Shown one piece after another: positions 1-12,539 of a DNA stretch of 64,000 nucleotides. The DNA comes from Agarophyton chilense (taxonomy: Eukaryota > Rhodophyta > Florideophyceae > Gracilariales > Gracilariaceae). Made by a program: the position numbers and the translations under genes. Position 1 is the stretch's first letter; every line of letters begins with the position of its first letter. The stretch lies in contig JARGXX010000097.1 in NCBI GenBank assembly GCA_030374765.1, positions 310,001 to 374,000 on the forward strand, given 5' to 3'. Under the pieces are notes generated by a model. That model made no database searches. It saw only the letters and a list, made by a program, of their open reading frames with translations, and was not told where the DNA came from.

Positions 1-440
1 GCAGCTGCAAATATGGCATCAAGCACATTGGCACCCACACTCTTCCCCTTCTTTGGCTTCGCTCCGCGTTCACGCCGCATGCGTCTGCGCACTTTTTGCA
101 ACATTTTGCTGTTGAGCTCCCATCCGTTGGAAGCTCCAGACGCAGGGCTGGCACGAGTCAAACGCAGTTGACACGGGATGTGACTTCGTCGCGCCAAACT
201 CCATCCCGAGCTGCGCTCGCCTCGCAGCTTGCGCTGAAACGCCTTCACACTAGCCGACCACTCGTCCGCTTCGGCTTGGCTTGTGATTCGGCAGCTCCTT
301 GCAGGCCACTGTGCGCTTCTTGGTTCGCCGCGCTTCTGGGAGGAAATCAGCGGCGAATGCGATGACAGCCTCGTGCTTTGATCTGCTGCAGATGCCAAGG
401 GGTTTTGTGGGATGGAGGAGAGACTTTTGAGTCGCGCCGG
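1..440 (-). other. Open minus-strand frame running off the left edge
   Basis: Read on the minus strand, one frame stays open from about position 440 to position 1. An ATG lies at 104-102 and is followed by a very basic stretch (MLQKVRRRMRRERGAKPKKG) and then VGANVLDAIFAA to the edge. The upstream part contains a plausible helical segment (DEWSASVKAFQRKLRG). No family is recognised. The region is GC-richer than the DNA to its right, so an open frame by chance is possible, and its upstream end overlaps the P450 fragment on the other strand. It may be the 5' part of a gene lying mostly outside the window. Confidence 0.25.
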
Positions 441-900
441 GGATTTCGAGCCGCCTGGGAGCCCCGAGATCATCGTTTGTTGGAGAGGTACTACGCTTAT
501 ATCCTCCGGTAGGACTCTATTTTCGAAAACCACGCGGGATACGACTGTGCTAGGGCACCGCATTGCAGAAGGGGCTATGTTGGGTCTGGACGTGTACGCA
601 GCTCAGCGAGATGACGCGTATTATCAAAATGCTACTGAATTGATGGCAGATCGATTTATGCGGCTACGAGAAGAGGGAATCAAGGTGCCTCAAATTGTTC
701 CCTTCGGCGTACCGGGCTCAGAACATGTATGTTTGGGATCATTACTTGCCCGCGTGGGCATTCTTTGTACGGTGGCTACGTTGTTAAGGGAGTTTGAGTT
801 TGAGGTCGATCCGAAGCAAAGCCGGAAGATGAGGTATATTCCGGATACACGACCGAAATCAGGCGTTCAAATTTCGAAAATGAAGAAGAAGTCGTTCTAA
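412..900 (+). pseudogene. Cytochrome P450 C-terminal fragment
   Basis: The 162-residue frame matches the last third of a cytochrome P450, a haem monooxygenase. Residues 43-82 resemble the region between the K helix and the PERF motif (GHRIAEG, then LDVYAAQRDDAYYQNA, then ADRF). Residues 97-114 form the haem-binding loop (PFGVPGSEHVCLGSLLAR) with the axial cysteine at about residue 107. The following segment (LLREFEFEVDP) fits the C-terminal beta region. A full P450 has about 500 residues; the membrane anchor, I helix and ExxR motif are not visible upstream in this frame. It could be the last exon of a spliced gene or a truncated copy. The clan cannot be told. Confidence 0.6.
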
Positions 901-2739
901 AAGGCGACTGATTCAATGGTGGTTCTGTCAGAGAGATTTAGATAATTGGACTGTTAGCAAGTGAATGTTGTTGGAAGAGCACTAATTCTCTCTATCATAA
1001 TACCATTTCTTGGAACTTGGAGTTATAGACAGGAAATGTTACGTAGATGATACTGAATATCTAGATTTATCTCCCCTACGATATCCTGTTCGGGAAACAT
1101 TTTGTTCCCTATAAATGGCGATGTGAACAAGCCTCATCTGGCCAGCACTCTTGCTAACTCCAAGACACCGCGCACATTAGCGTTAACAGGTTCTGCGTGA
1201 AAAACACGATATCTCTATTGTATCACTGTAACACTATAGTCGTTTAACCTTAGACTTCGACCGTTTCTGAACTGGCGTGAACGATCAGGCCTGTGAACGT
1301 CATACTTTGAAAAAATAAAAAAATAACGGCTGAAAATTAATCCTCCTAGGGAAGCTCTGTCTGCCACTGGATCACCTCTGAGCTCCATCCGTGCACAGCC
1401 CATAATATGCAGTCCTTCAAAATTCTGGTTTGTTGCAAGTTCTCCGAAACTTGGCAAGAAACCAGCTTCTTTGTCAGGCAAATCTACGAAAATCTCCCAC
1501 TCGAGTTCAGGGACAGATTTGTTGGCTGTCGCTGGCACATCTTTGCAATCTCGAGCGTTTCTGTGGGCGCCATCCTTTGATTGTTACGCGGTAAGGCAAA
1601 CTTGACAATAAACTTCGGCGGATATTAAACTTTTCCGCGACTAAAAAGCACGAAAAGATGTATTTGATATAAATATTCTAAAATAAACATCTTGTTATTT
1701 TTGATAATTTTAAAACGGCGCGCAAACAAATTTTATTGGCCCATACTTACTAAGAGTCAGACTTCACAGCTTTCTACTAGACACTAGATGTGTAAAGTTT
1801 TCTGCAGCCTTCTTACTTCTTCCGTAGCCATAAGCAGACGTGTATATTCTTTCAAAAATTTTCAAAAGAGTGCTTACCATATAAAAATTCTTTTTACACA
1901 ACACATGAAGCTATCTTTTTGGGAAAAAGGTTTCGCGGCATCGCTTACAGCAGCTTCCCGTTTAGTTCCAATTTTTAAGTCACAACCAAGTTTTTAAGAT
2001 TAGCACTTGTTTTACACTCTTTAAAAGCTCTTTAGACAGATCAAGCGCCGTAAGAACGCAAAAAACGTTTTTTCCTCACACTAAGAGCCCTCCAACCGTG
2101 ACAAAATTTTTAACGGGGTGTTTTTGTGTAACCGCGAACGGCTAAGTGGATTTAATTGCTCCTAAAAATCTCTAACATATTTTTAATAGAATGAAGTTTT
2201 GTTTCCAGAGTCCACTGCTTGATGCAACCCCGCATTGTGGATGCGTTACCATTTAAAACTTTTCACGGGCTCTAATTTAAAGAAAAGTGACGTTTTGGGA
2301 GTAATTATTAGTTGAAGTCGTCCCTAAGAGATCTCGGGGACATCAGAGACTCTTCAAAGGAAATCAAGACCTCCAAATTGCAGTTCAAACGTGTTAAAAC
2401 TCGATTTTTACTACTTTATGATATGGTTAGTGTTATGGCTGCCAGAATCTTTAAGCGCAGCCTACTAATAAATATTAATTTGACAAATTGGATACTTATG
2501 GCTAATGCGCTATTATTTAGTTAGACTCCAGCGATGGAATAAAAAGTGGAGACCCTGCTGGCACTTTTTACACATCTGTTTTGAAATTTATGAAAACTCT
2601 ACAAATTGTGTGACTCACAAAGCTGCACAGCTAAATATTGCTGCAAAGGGGCAACCTCAAATCCTAAGCATCTCTTGATTATGGCAATTAGGACTTTGCA
2701 GGACGTTCACGGAACCGCTTGACGAGCGTGGTGGTTAGG
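901..2739. other. Non-coding stretch, no gene recognised
   Basis: AT-rich DNA with several poly-T/poly-A runs. A minus-strand frame at 1,215-1,538 contains a protein-like segment (FVDLPDKEAGFLPSFGEL, then ENFEGLHIMG-like text), but it has no in-frame ATG at its start and no recognised family. Nothing else is supportable here. Confidence 0.4.
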
Positions 2740-2744
2740 TTGTA

Positions 2745-2955
2745 TATGAGTGAAGAAACAGTGAACAACAAAGAGTTGTCTCGGAAGTGAGAGCAGAAAC
2801 GCTCTCACTGCGAGACCTTTATATACAGCAAGCAAAATGTAAACGGTAGGATAAGAGCGGTCGTGAAAATTGAGAATATGACCATACAAAATAACATAGC
2901 ACAACGGTTGTAAACGTCCGTGATGCATTATGAGTGTCCTTGACGGATTCTGACA
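2745..2955 (-). repeat. 3' LTR of copia-1
   Basis: Direct copy of 7,129-7,341. In element orientation it begins TGTCAGA and ends CACTCATA. A purine run, GAGGGGGGGGG on the minus strand (2,956-2,966), lies directly against it and is the polypurine tract. Confidence 0.92.
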
Positions 2956-2999
2956 CCCCCCCCCTCGACCTTAAAAGGGAGTAACACATAATGCATCAC

Positions 3000-4200
3000 G
3001 ATGATCAGCAAACAAGCTTCCACTTAATGTCTTCGTTAGTATATCAGCATGATTTTCCTTTGAAGGAACCTAGATAATATCAGCTGCTCCGTCTTTCACA
3101 GCATCTAGTACATGATTAAAGCGAATATCGACATGTTTCACTCGTCGCATTCCTAGACATTCTTTGGACCACTGGATTGTTCGAAGATTGTCCTGAAATA
3201 CTGGGATTGGTTTTGTCATTGGCATGTTGATCTCTTTCATAACGTTCCTTACCCATTGAAGCTGGCGTATACATTCTGAAAGGGCATAAAACTCCGCTTC
3301 AGAGGTAGAGAGAGCTGTAGATTTCTGAAGATTTGAGCTCCATATGATAGGAAACCCCCCAATAGAGATGTAGTGACCACCTCTAGATCTCCGTTTTCGA
3401 GGTCTCTGGCCCAGTCTGCATCAGATCATGCTACAATCTTGAGGTCAATACTTTTCGAAAGCCGCAGAGTAAATTCTTTTGTGCCTTTGAGATAGCGTAC
3501 TACGTTTTTCAAGCAGTTTCAGTGTTCTGGTTTCGGCGCTGAAGCATATTTTCCTAGAAGCGAGACTGCGGTTGCCAGATCAGGACGTGTGCGAGTGCTT
3601 AGAAATAAAAGAGATCCAAGGGCTTCTCTTTACGGCACATTTTCCATTTGAAGGGATTTCTCTTTGGTTCTCGGTGTTCTCGCATCATACAAGCAATGAC
3701 CACAAGAGAGTGGATAAGAAACTGGTTTTGCTGTGGTCATATGACACAAATCGATGATGTTGTCAATCAATGGTTTCTGATGAAGATGTACTGTAGATTC
3801 GGTTTCATTGATTGAAACACCCAGATAGAGGTCTGTTTTTCCCAGGTCGCTGACATCATATTGACCGGAAAGTTTGTTCTTCACCCATTTGGTACGTCGC
3901 GATGGACCAAAAATACAAATGTCGTCAACTTATGCCAGAACAATAACGGCAATTTCGTGATCGGAATAAATAAACATGCATGGATGGGATACTGCCTGTT
4001 TGAATCCCATCGAGATTAGAAAACACCTAAGGTTCTCAAACCACAATTTTGGAGCTTGACGTGTCCCGTACAATGATTTGACTAACTTAACAATGCGACC
4101 ATCGGCTTCCGGAATTTGGTCTATTTTTGGTAGCCTAATCCATATAGGTGCGTCTTCAGGGATTGGAGCATGTAGGAATGCTCTCTTAATGTCCACATGT
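3000..4200 (-). other. Reverse transcriptase / RNase H part of copia-1
   Basis: Fossil part. The RT is recognised from MDIKRAFLHAPIPEDAPIWI, then LVKSLYGTRQAPKLWFENL, then the YLGVSI region. The RNase H region is only visible in pieces (3,000-3,560). Bounds approximate. Confidence 0.85.
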
Positions 4201-4749
4201 TGGCGATCTCACCCAAGGGCTGTTGAGACTGCTAGAATGAAACGAAAGAGTTCAAAGTTAAGAACAGGTGCGTACAGGTCGGACTTGTTGCAGTCAACCT
4301 GAAAGTTTCCTCTAGCCACCAGACGAGCCTTGAATCGGGCTGGAGCGCCATTATGGTCACGTTTAAGACGCAGTATAATACCAGAAGGAATCGCTTTTCC
4401 ATGGTTGGCGTCGGCTTTGACTTATGTACCAAGTTTGATGATGGTTTCAAACTCTTTCTTAATGCTTTCCAACCAGAAAGGGGCTTCGTTCGATTTCAGT
4501 GCCTGTTTTAGCGTTGGTTCATCTCCTGTGCCAATCTTTGACGGCAGTACGTGAGCAACTGAGCAGGACGCGACCGTATCTTCCTCATAATCCGAGAGAT
4601 ATCCACCGATTTCCGGATCATAAGTGGACTCCTTTTCGGGGTAGTGAGTTAGTGAAGTGAGTACTGAATTCTCATCTTCACTATCCAGTGCAGGGTTTGA
4701 GTCTGGGATGTGAAACAGCGTGTGGTCTACATTGGAAGCTTCCTCAGAT

Positions 4750-5700
4750 GTAGCTCTGCTTGATTCTATGGTAAGAAAGGACAGTCCAGGAAATTCGGAT
4801 TCAATGAAGCGAACGTGCTTCGTTTGAATGATTCCTTCTGATGTGAGGATAAAGTGCATTCCGCCTTGGATGTGACTGAGATTAACACCTTCTCGTAACC
4901 TAGGCTGCATCTTTCGAAGCAGTTTTTCGTTTTGGAGAACTAATGCACGACAACCAAATGATTTTAGGTGTTTTGCATATGGTGGATATTCCTTGAGCAG
5001 CTCTACATATGGAATCTTTTGCGTGGTGCGTTGGATAGACATATTGCGGGCAATGACTACTTGCTTTAAAGCGTAGTGCCAAAATTTCGTTGGAAGTTTC
5101 GCATGATTCAGAGCAGCTCTAATGGAGCCTTGTGGAACGCCAATGTACCGTTCGGCGAGACCGTTGGACGCTAGTGTGTGTGTGCTTGTCTCAGAGGTGT
5201 TGATGCCAAGCTTTTGAAATTTCTTTCGAGCCCGATAAAATTCTTTTCCTCCGTCCGAATGCAAAGAAAGTACATGATTTCCGGACTGCCTTTCAAACCA
5301 TTTCTGGTAATTGATAATATGTTCCGAAGCCTCTCCTTTGTTCTGAAGAGGTTTTCCATAAATAAAACGAGTGAATGCATCAACAATGATGAGGTAATAC
5401 CGGTGTCCGTCTCCAGACAATGTTCCAGCATCTGCTATATCCGTATGAAGGTGTCCTGCTTGAGAAACTGAGGTTAGACTTCCACGATAGGATTTCTTAA
5501 ATTTCCCTTTGGTACACGGGTCGCATTTATGTTTGGTTTCCTTATACAGGTGCAGAAGATTTTCTTTCATCATTGTTTTGATATCCTTCATATCTACAGC
5601 GTGCGCAAGTCTCCAATGCCAGATGTTGATGTCTGCACTGTTGGTTTCTGATTGTGTAGGCACAGTTGCGTCTACAAAGTCATCAACGGCGTCTACATCT
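4750..5700 (-). other. Integrase part of copia-1
   Basis: Fossil part. It shows the HHCC zinc-binding region (HWRLAHA, then CDPCTKGKFKK), the DDE catalytic core (HTDIADAGTLSGDGHRYYLI, then LHSDGGKEF, then NGLAERYIG) and the usual copia follow-on (LPTKFWHYALKQVV). Bounds approximate. Confidence 0.88.
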
Positions 5701-6079
5701 CTGTCAACATTGGTTTCTGTGCGGCTTGGTTGTGTCGTTTTGTGTAAAAAACAACGCACTTTCGCCATAAACGCACGGTTCTTTTCTGAAAGTGTTGGTG
5801 ACGAAGTACACTTTTAAATGTTTTCTGATATGTAGTAGAGCCCGTCAGGATGCTTTGGTGCTGAACCAATGATTTCGGAATCATTGTCCATATCAATCAA
5901 AAGCGCTTCATCCGGGAGGAATACTACAGCAATTCGTTTTTCTGTTAAGGCTGGAATGGATAGTAAGCTCATTGCTAGATCCGTTGAGGCAAGAGTGTTG
6001 GTTAAATGAACAGATGTAGTGGCTCCATCAAAGGTCCATTCTACGTTGCGGACTCCTTGTTCCGTAGCATAGATCGTAG

Positions 6080-7045
6080 AATCATCGCCAAGAGAAATCG
6101 GAACATGACAGGTCTGAGGATCTATTAGTCGAGAACTGTATGGAGTGAGATGATTAGTAGTGCCAGAATCAAGCAGAAGAAGGTCAGATGATTGAGCGCG
6201 AGTCATCATTGCTCTAGTTTTGGCAACTGCTGCTCGATTTCGGTTTACAGTACTTGCAGGCTTAGATTGGTCGTCATCTTTCTTCGTGTCCCTGCTCTCT
6301 GATACCTGTTTGTCTGATATGTATGAACTGGATGTTTTGTTATCTCCAAGGTTGAGTCGGTTTTTAGGGTTACGAGGATTGAGGAAGCAATTCTTGGTAA
6401 TGTGTCCTGAACGTTCGCATATTTCACATTTTGATCTTGCGGCATTTGATCGCTCAGAGCGGTTGTTTGCAAGGGAACGCGTTTCATCAAGCAAGCGTGA
6501 TGATACAGTATCCCATGTTACGTTATCTGATGGAAGAGTTTTGATAGCAGCACAGACTGGGTTCAGTTGAGCTGCAGAAATAGATGAGACAAGCAGTGCT
6601 ACAGAGAGTTCTTCAGGAAGTTTTGTGTCCATACTTGCCAGTTGTTCTACAATGCCTGTCATTTTATCTATGTGCATTCCCATATTCTGATCAAGACAAG
6701 AGTATCGTAGTGTTACCAGTTCGCACATTTTCGCAATGCGCGATGCTGTCGATTTTGAAGCGTACCTGTCGTCAAGGCGTTTTAGCATTTTAAGAGGATG
6801 ACCAATTTCGGATTGAACTACGCGTAGTGCTTCATTGGACAGAGCTGCGACGATCATTCCACTAGCTTTCTTCTGTTTGTGTTCGAACTCTTTGCGTTTT
6901 TCATCGTCGCTGGAGAAAGGATTTCGACTATGCTGGAGGACAGTGCCAATGCCTTTGGCATCGCAAGCAGCTTCAATTCTGATGCGCCAAAGTTTGTAGT
7001 CGTCCTTCTCTTCATAAGGCTTAATTCGAATCTTGTCTGTCTCCA
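6080..7045 (-). other. gag and protease part of copia-1
   Basis: Fossil part. A copia gag domain (YKLWRIRIEAACDAKG, later LDDRYASKSTASRIA) is followed by a CCHC zinc knuckle (CEICERSGHITKNC, near 6,385-6,430) and by an aspartic protease active site (LLLLDSGTTNHL, near 6,150-6,180). The likely start ATG lies at about 7,045, in the motif METDKIRIKPYEEKDDYKLW. Bounds are domain-level approximations. Confidence 0.85.
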
Positions 7046-7116
7046 TTATTAGACAGGAAGATATTAAAGATATCTGAAAGAGTATATATATATCGATATA
7101 CACAGTGTAGTGTGTA

Positions 7117-7128
7117 GGCCCAATAACC
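7117..7128 (-). other. Primer-binding site of copia-1
   Basis: Directly inside the 5' LTR the minus strand reads GGTTATTGGGCC. This resembles the complement of the anticodon arm of initiator tRNA-Met (GGTTATGGGCCC), the half-tRNA primer known for Drosophila copia, with one extra T. The young copia at 46.6-51.6 kb has a cleaner version of the same site. Confidence 0.65.
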
Positions 7129-7341
7129 TATGAGTGAAGAAACAGTGAACAACAAAGAGTTGTCTCGGAAGTGAGAGCAGAAACGCTCTCACTGCGAGAC
7201 CTTTATATACAGCAAGCATAATGTAAACGGTAGGATAAGAGCGGTCGTGAAACTATTGAGAATATGACCATACAAAATAACATAGCACAACGGTTGTAAA
7301 CGTCCGTGATGCATTATGAGTGTCCTTGACGGACTCTGACA
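7129..7341 (-). repeat. 5' LTR of copia-1
   Basis: Direct copy of 2,745-2,955 with about four differences, including one short indel. It contains a TATATA-rich segment and a CTCTCACTGCGAGA-type self-complementary stretch. The target duplication TTGTA follows at 7,342. Confidence 0.92.
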
Positions 7342-7346
7342 TTGTA

Positions 7347-8660
7347 AGACCAAAGTATCCTGTAGGATGATTTGCTCGAACCTCACGACAAAGTCCGAAA
7401 AACTTCCAGAATAGTGCTAACCACCTGACTGCATTATAACGTATTTGCTCTTAGCGACGAGAATACTGTTTCCAACGTGAAGTATTCTTATGTTCTCCGA
7501 GATTTACTTACTGACTCGCAACTTCTTACGCTTTGCCTGAAAGTTGCATACTTCCAATGCTTCTTTAGCCTTTAACGTCTTCGATGAATTTTAAAGGTGC
7601 CCCATTATGCCATAATCTTGGAATGACATACGAGCTTTTGTAGTGCAACGCCTTCTGCGATATTCCGGTGTCGGATGCTCATAAGTTAATATTGACACTC
7701 CCGTGGGGAATGCTCTACGTATGAGAGGAAAATTGTAGGAGTTGGGCGCTATGGTAACGTGGAATATTCAGAAGGCAGGGACCCCCGTTATAATGTGTCC
7801 CCACATGAGAAGAACATTAATTAGAAATGTAGCAATATAATAAGTGGCACTAGATTAGTTTTTTAATTGAATGAATTAGTCTAGTGGCCATTGCAGAACA
7901 GTACTTGAGCTCCGACAATCTCGCCGTCGCCATCACCAAGTAGATGGGTACGGTGTGTTCGGCTCTAATTGTGACTGCCTTTGCAGTATTACAACTCCCA
8001 TTGGAGTTTATCCGTATTGCCATCGGTTCAGCTATCCACAGGTGCTGCAGAAAGACTTGGCAAAGAAGTATTGCGTTATTTTCGCGCGATTCTTTCCGTA
8101 TTGAAAATTGGTTTCAAGTAATGGCCAGACCTTTTGCCAATATTACAAAGTGCCCTCAACAACTCACCATCAACGCACAGATGAAAATTTTCGCCCGTCA
8201 CTGCAATCCTTGGAATAAAGCCCATCCTCAGATCTCTACATATTTTTTACTTCCACTGACAGACCAGTAACTCTATCAGACGTACAACTCGAACGTACCA
8301 TCAACATTTAATCATTGAAGAGTACCTCTGTGTTCTCGAAATGGTATTTTAGGCGTCAAAAACAGACGAACTAGGATGGATAGAAAACCCATGTATTTTT
8401 TCATTTTTGCAGATCCATATTTTCTCAAAATAACTTCACTATTTCCAAGTTGCTATTTTTTAAGAAAACTGAACTAGCACAAAACTGCATAATCCGAAGT
8501 TTTTGGGAGCCCCAATCAGGTGTGCATACTAAAACATTGTGCATGTATTTCAAATTTTCATTATTCTCACTCAGGTTCGTGTAATAATAATCGAAGCCGG
8601 TCAATAGCGATAAATATCGAAATAGAATTAGAAATCTGGAAAACCGCGGCACACAACCAG
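7347..8660. other. Non-coding stretch, no gene recognised
   Basis: About 1.3 kb of mixed DNA. A frame at 7,944-8,270 (+) reads as a moderately protein-like text (ENWFQVMARPFANITKCPQQ) but matches nothing recognised. No RNA gene, repeat or regulatory signal seen. Confidence 0.35.
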
Positions 8661-8855
8661 ACTTTCATATTACCGTAACGCAGGTGGCAGTGCCCGCAGT
8701 CCGTCTAGACTCCTCCCAGCAGCCGTTCATCACGTAGACTGCACGCCCCAAAACTCTCCCGATATAATTATCACTGCAGCCCATGCGTCATAACCTCTAC
8801 GCCTTGCGCTTCTTTTCTCTTCTTCCGCCTCAACAAGCCTCCCGCATTTCACACC

Positions 8856-11800
8856 ATGCTTCGCTTCTGCTTCTCCCGTTGCTTCTTCTTCGCTAGCACC
8901 ATCCCTGCTCTACAGCACTTCTACCGCAGGTGCCCTAACTGCCTCTTCCCCACAAAACGCAAGCCCCCGCCAGCCATCACCCACTTCTTCCCATGCACAA
9001 AGCGCCACAAGTTCACTTTTCAACTCCACGCCCCTTTCACCTCCTCAAAACGCCCCTCCGATAACCTTTTCCTTGCAGACGAGAACTTCTACCACCTCCA
9101 TCAACATGCCCTCTCCCTCTACACCGCAGACGCACACCACATCGCAAACAGTCCTCTCTGCCCCGTCTCATCCTTCGCCCCACTCCCCCACCCCCCCTTC
9201 ACCCCCATCTTCGAGCACCCTCAAGTAGAGCAGCTCGTTCTCTACAGCTCCTCTATCACCTCCAACCCCGTCCACCGAAAAGCGGACGCACGCATCCCCA
9301 TCCTCAAAGACCCAAGCTTTCCCAATTCATCCTTCCAGCAAACCATCCTCTCCGCCCGCCAATGCATCCACCTCCAGGAAAACCTATTCATGCACCGCAT
9401 CTGTTCCTTCGAATTTGCCCCACGCTCCATCACTGGTATTCTCAACTGTTTCTTCGCAACCGTCTACCTCAAAAACCCGACCGATGTCCTTAAGAATCAG
9501 CTCTCCCTCGCACACCACCACAACACCTTCTTCCAACCATCGCCCAACTCGCAATCCGGTTCCTCCGCTTTTTCTCACGCCATTGCCGCCTACATCGGGC
9601 ACAACACTCTAGGTAGGCGGCCCTACCTGTACTCAAATCCGCCATGATGCATTCCAAAAACGACAGAATCACATGGCACTGCCCCTGCACAACCGGAATA
9701 GACTCCTTCATCGGCTTCATACAGCTCTACTCGGACACGCCCTCTACCTCCCTAAAAACCTCCTCCGCTAGCTCCTAACCCCTCCTAATCACCCTCCTTA
9801 ACTTCTCGGACTCCTTCAGAAGAACAAACATCTCTCAAAACCTCAACGTCGTCGGCTACCTCCAAACCTTCTTCCAACCCACCTCATCTGCTCTCCACGC
9901 AGACGCTATCTCCCGCTCGTCCGCAGATATTCATCGCGAAACAAGAATGGAACTCACACAGGGCGCCATCAAAACTATTCTCCAGCCCCTTCTCTCTTCT
10001 GGTCTCCTCGGCTTGCCCTTCCGCGACGCTCACGAAATCCTCCGCCAATGTCATCCAGTCCTCTAAAACTACTGCGCAGACATCTACGAGGCTAAGAAAA
10101 TCTTTTCCATCTCCCACGGAATACGCCCCATCAGACCCTGCCTCCGATGTCCCCTCTCACGCTCCCTCCTCCACGAACCCTCTCACAACGCTTCCTCCCG
10201 CACCCCCATCACACCTACAACACTCGAAAGCTGTACGTCTCTCTCTTCCATGACTCCGAACAGGTGCTCCTCTCCCGAAAACAAAAAGACTCCCGCACCA
10301 AAAAAGAGGAAGCACTCACAGCCCTCCAAGAATTATCCCTCGCGAAATACAGCTCCATTCTCGAGTCCTACCCCCTCTACACCATCGCCCAAGAGCTCAC
10401 CCCCTACAGCATCTTCGCATTCGAACTCCTCCATTTCTTTCATCTTGTGATCTCTAAGCTCATCAAACTCACAGCCATCGAAAGGTTCAAGTCCGAATCT
10501 CTCTTCATCACCATCTGCCTCTCCAGCACCTCCCGCTCCTTAGTATCTGTGCACAACTACATATTCAACCACTCAAACTCCATTTTCGCCGCGATCGAAT
10601 CTCACTCCCCCGCCCAAGGACTCCGCATCAATTTCTCCACCTCCGACAGCGCTCGTAACGTCAACAGAATCTTCACTCCAGAAGGCATACGCAGCATTCT
10701 CGAATCCAAAGACTACCGCGCTTTCGATATGGTCCTCCCTTTCATCGGCGCTTTCTTTGACATATGATGCAACAAAGTACAAGCACCCCCAATCACCACC
10801 GTCTTCACCAAATACACCGACCTCCTCCTCATGTCCATGCGCCTACAACACCGTCTCAGAACGGACAAAAAACACACTCGCAACACTGGAGGACCACATT
10901 CGCTCCTCTAAACTCGCGGCAGTCACCACCTTCGACCCTCATCACATCTTTAACCTCAGCATTCTCAAATTTCACCTCCTCGACCACATTGTCGAAGTCA
11001 TTAGAAGATACGGCGGCCTCCACTTCAAAGATGCTGGCACCTACAAACACGCCCACACCTTCTTAAAAGCCCACTACCGCCAAACCTCCAAGTGACGATC
11101 CACAGCCCACACCAGAACCACCCGAGCCATCGACCAGGTGCAAGAACTCCAGCACTGGTACCCCATCCCCTCTAACCCTTTCTTCTCCGCCTCATCCTCC
11201 CAAACTCTTTCCACACCTCATCAGCGCGCCTTTGTCCATGACGGCAGAACCATACCTCTCTCTGACTTCATCACCACACACAAGCTCCTCCGCCTCAACA
11301 CCCTCTCTAACCCATCCTCCCTCAAAGACCTCTTCTCTCTAGACTCCATTTACACCCTCTCCCAAATAGGGACCACTGCACTCCCCTCCTTCATCACTTT
11401 CTCTCCCAAATCACTTTCTCTTCAAGAGCACTACTCTGACATCCGTTTCTTCCATCTCACCGTCTTCAAGTACGCGTACACCGTCGGTGAATACATCCCC
11501 ATACTGGAGGATTATCGCCCGGCACAAAACAAAATTGCACTCAAGGATCCCCCCCATCCCAGTGATGCAAAGCATCTTCGCCGCTCTCTCCTTTGGTCCG
11601 TCCAAGTTTCCAAAGTTTTCACACGTCATCTTCGCCGTCAACGCATCTTACACCTGCTCCCCCACCATTTGGGTGAGCAAATTCAACTCCTTCATTAGAC
11701 TCTGATCAACAAACACCTCCTACAACTCCACTGAACTTTCATACGTTCAGTATTTGCAGAGATTCCCCCCAGGGACAACATAGACAAAACCCTCAACTGC

Positions 11801-12530
11801 ATCTCCCTTCTGTGGGTCACAAACGATGGACACCACCACACAGTGCACCCTGTACCCATCTCTTCAGCCTCAACTTCTGAAAACGTCTCTCCTTGTTTCG
11901 GTCACATCCCTTCTTCCTCCATCCTCGGTTCCTTCCACGTCCTCTGATAAATCAAACCCGCTCCCCTTTTCGAACCACTACTCAAATGGCGCTTCCACCG
12001 CTTCTATCTCATCCATTTCTGTCGGGACCCTGTTGTGAAACAATTCATTAAACCGCCGCCTTAGTTCATGTCTCCGAACACTCCTTTTGTTGCACCCACA
12101 GTTCCCAATTATTCTTCCAATGGCTTCTCTGCTTCGCACCCACTCACTCTCTGCAACCTAGTAAAGTACGGCTCTTCCAGTTTGCAGGCTCCAACGTAGC
12201 AATCAAGCTCAGCATCGAGATTTCTTCAAGTTGTCAACAAAGAAGTCCTCGTTCACCGCAAGGTATAACTTTCCAGAGGAAGGCATCCAAATTTCCACAG
12301 TCCCACCCTCTCCGAATTTCCCGCCCCCCTCTCCCATCCCCCGCAAGAAACCCATAGTGCTCAAACTCCACACCATTTTTCCCTCACTACGTCCGAAGCC
12401 ACCTACAAACTACCCTCCACCGCAAGCCGTAAATACTTACCTTATAACATAGAAAACTACAATTGCCTCTGTCCCCCGCGTCCAACCTCCATGTCCATCG
12501 ACGTCAGAACGAAAAAAATCACACATCCAG
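8856..12530 (+). pseudogene. tnp2/Plavaka-like transposase, broken
   Basis: Reading frames at 8,856-9,647, 10,147-10,767, 10,757-11,095 and 11,138-11,698 share extreme C-ending codon use and read as one decayed protein. Family marks, in order: a segment near 9,990-10,150 with LLSSGLLGLPFRDAHEIL, then EAKKIFSISHGIRPIRPCL; a segment near 10,370-10,460 (LTPYSIFAFELLHFFHLVIS) resembling the 'SPYSIF.FEPLHNF.LG..K' core of Plavaka/CACTA-type transposases; and near 10,940-11,090 the motif KFHLLDHIVEVIRRYGGLHF then YKHAHTFLKAHYRQTSK, like the 'P.LH..QH..DDIR..G' box of that family. Breaks include stops at about 9,645, 9,770, 10,060 and 11,093 and at least two frame changes. Family assignment is from motif memory and is moderately sure. 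Confidence 0.6.
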
Positions 12531-12539
12531 TCTTGCAAG

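Larger units (their letters stand above)
2740..7346 (-). mobile_element. Ty1/copia LTR retrotransposon, broken (copia-1)
   Basis: An element of about 4.6 kb bounded by two direct LTRs (2,745-2,955 and 7,129-7,341) and by a 5-bp duplicated target, TTGTA, on each side (2,740-2,744 and 7,342-7,346). On the minus strand the order is gag, protease, integrase, reverse transcriptase, RNase H, which is the copia order. The LTRs differ at only a few positions (about 98% identical by eye), so the insertion is fairly recent, yet the coding part holds several breaks (about five or more). A fossil rather than an active copy. Confidence 0.92.

Noticed and set aside
9242-10117. Minus-strand frames across the transposase region
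   Set aside because: The plus strand has strong NNC codon use and transposase motifs; these minus frames are its complement.
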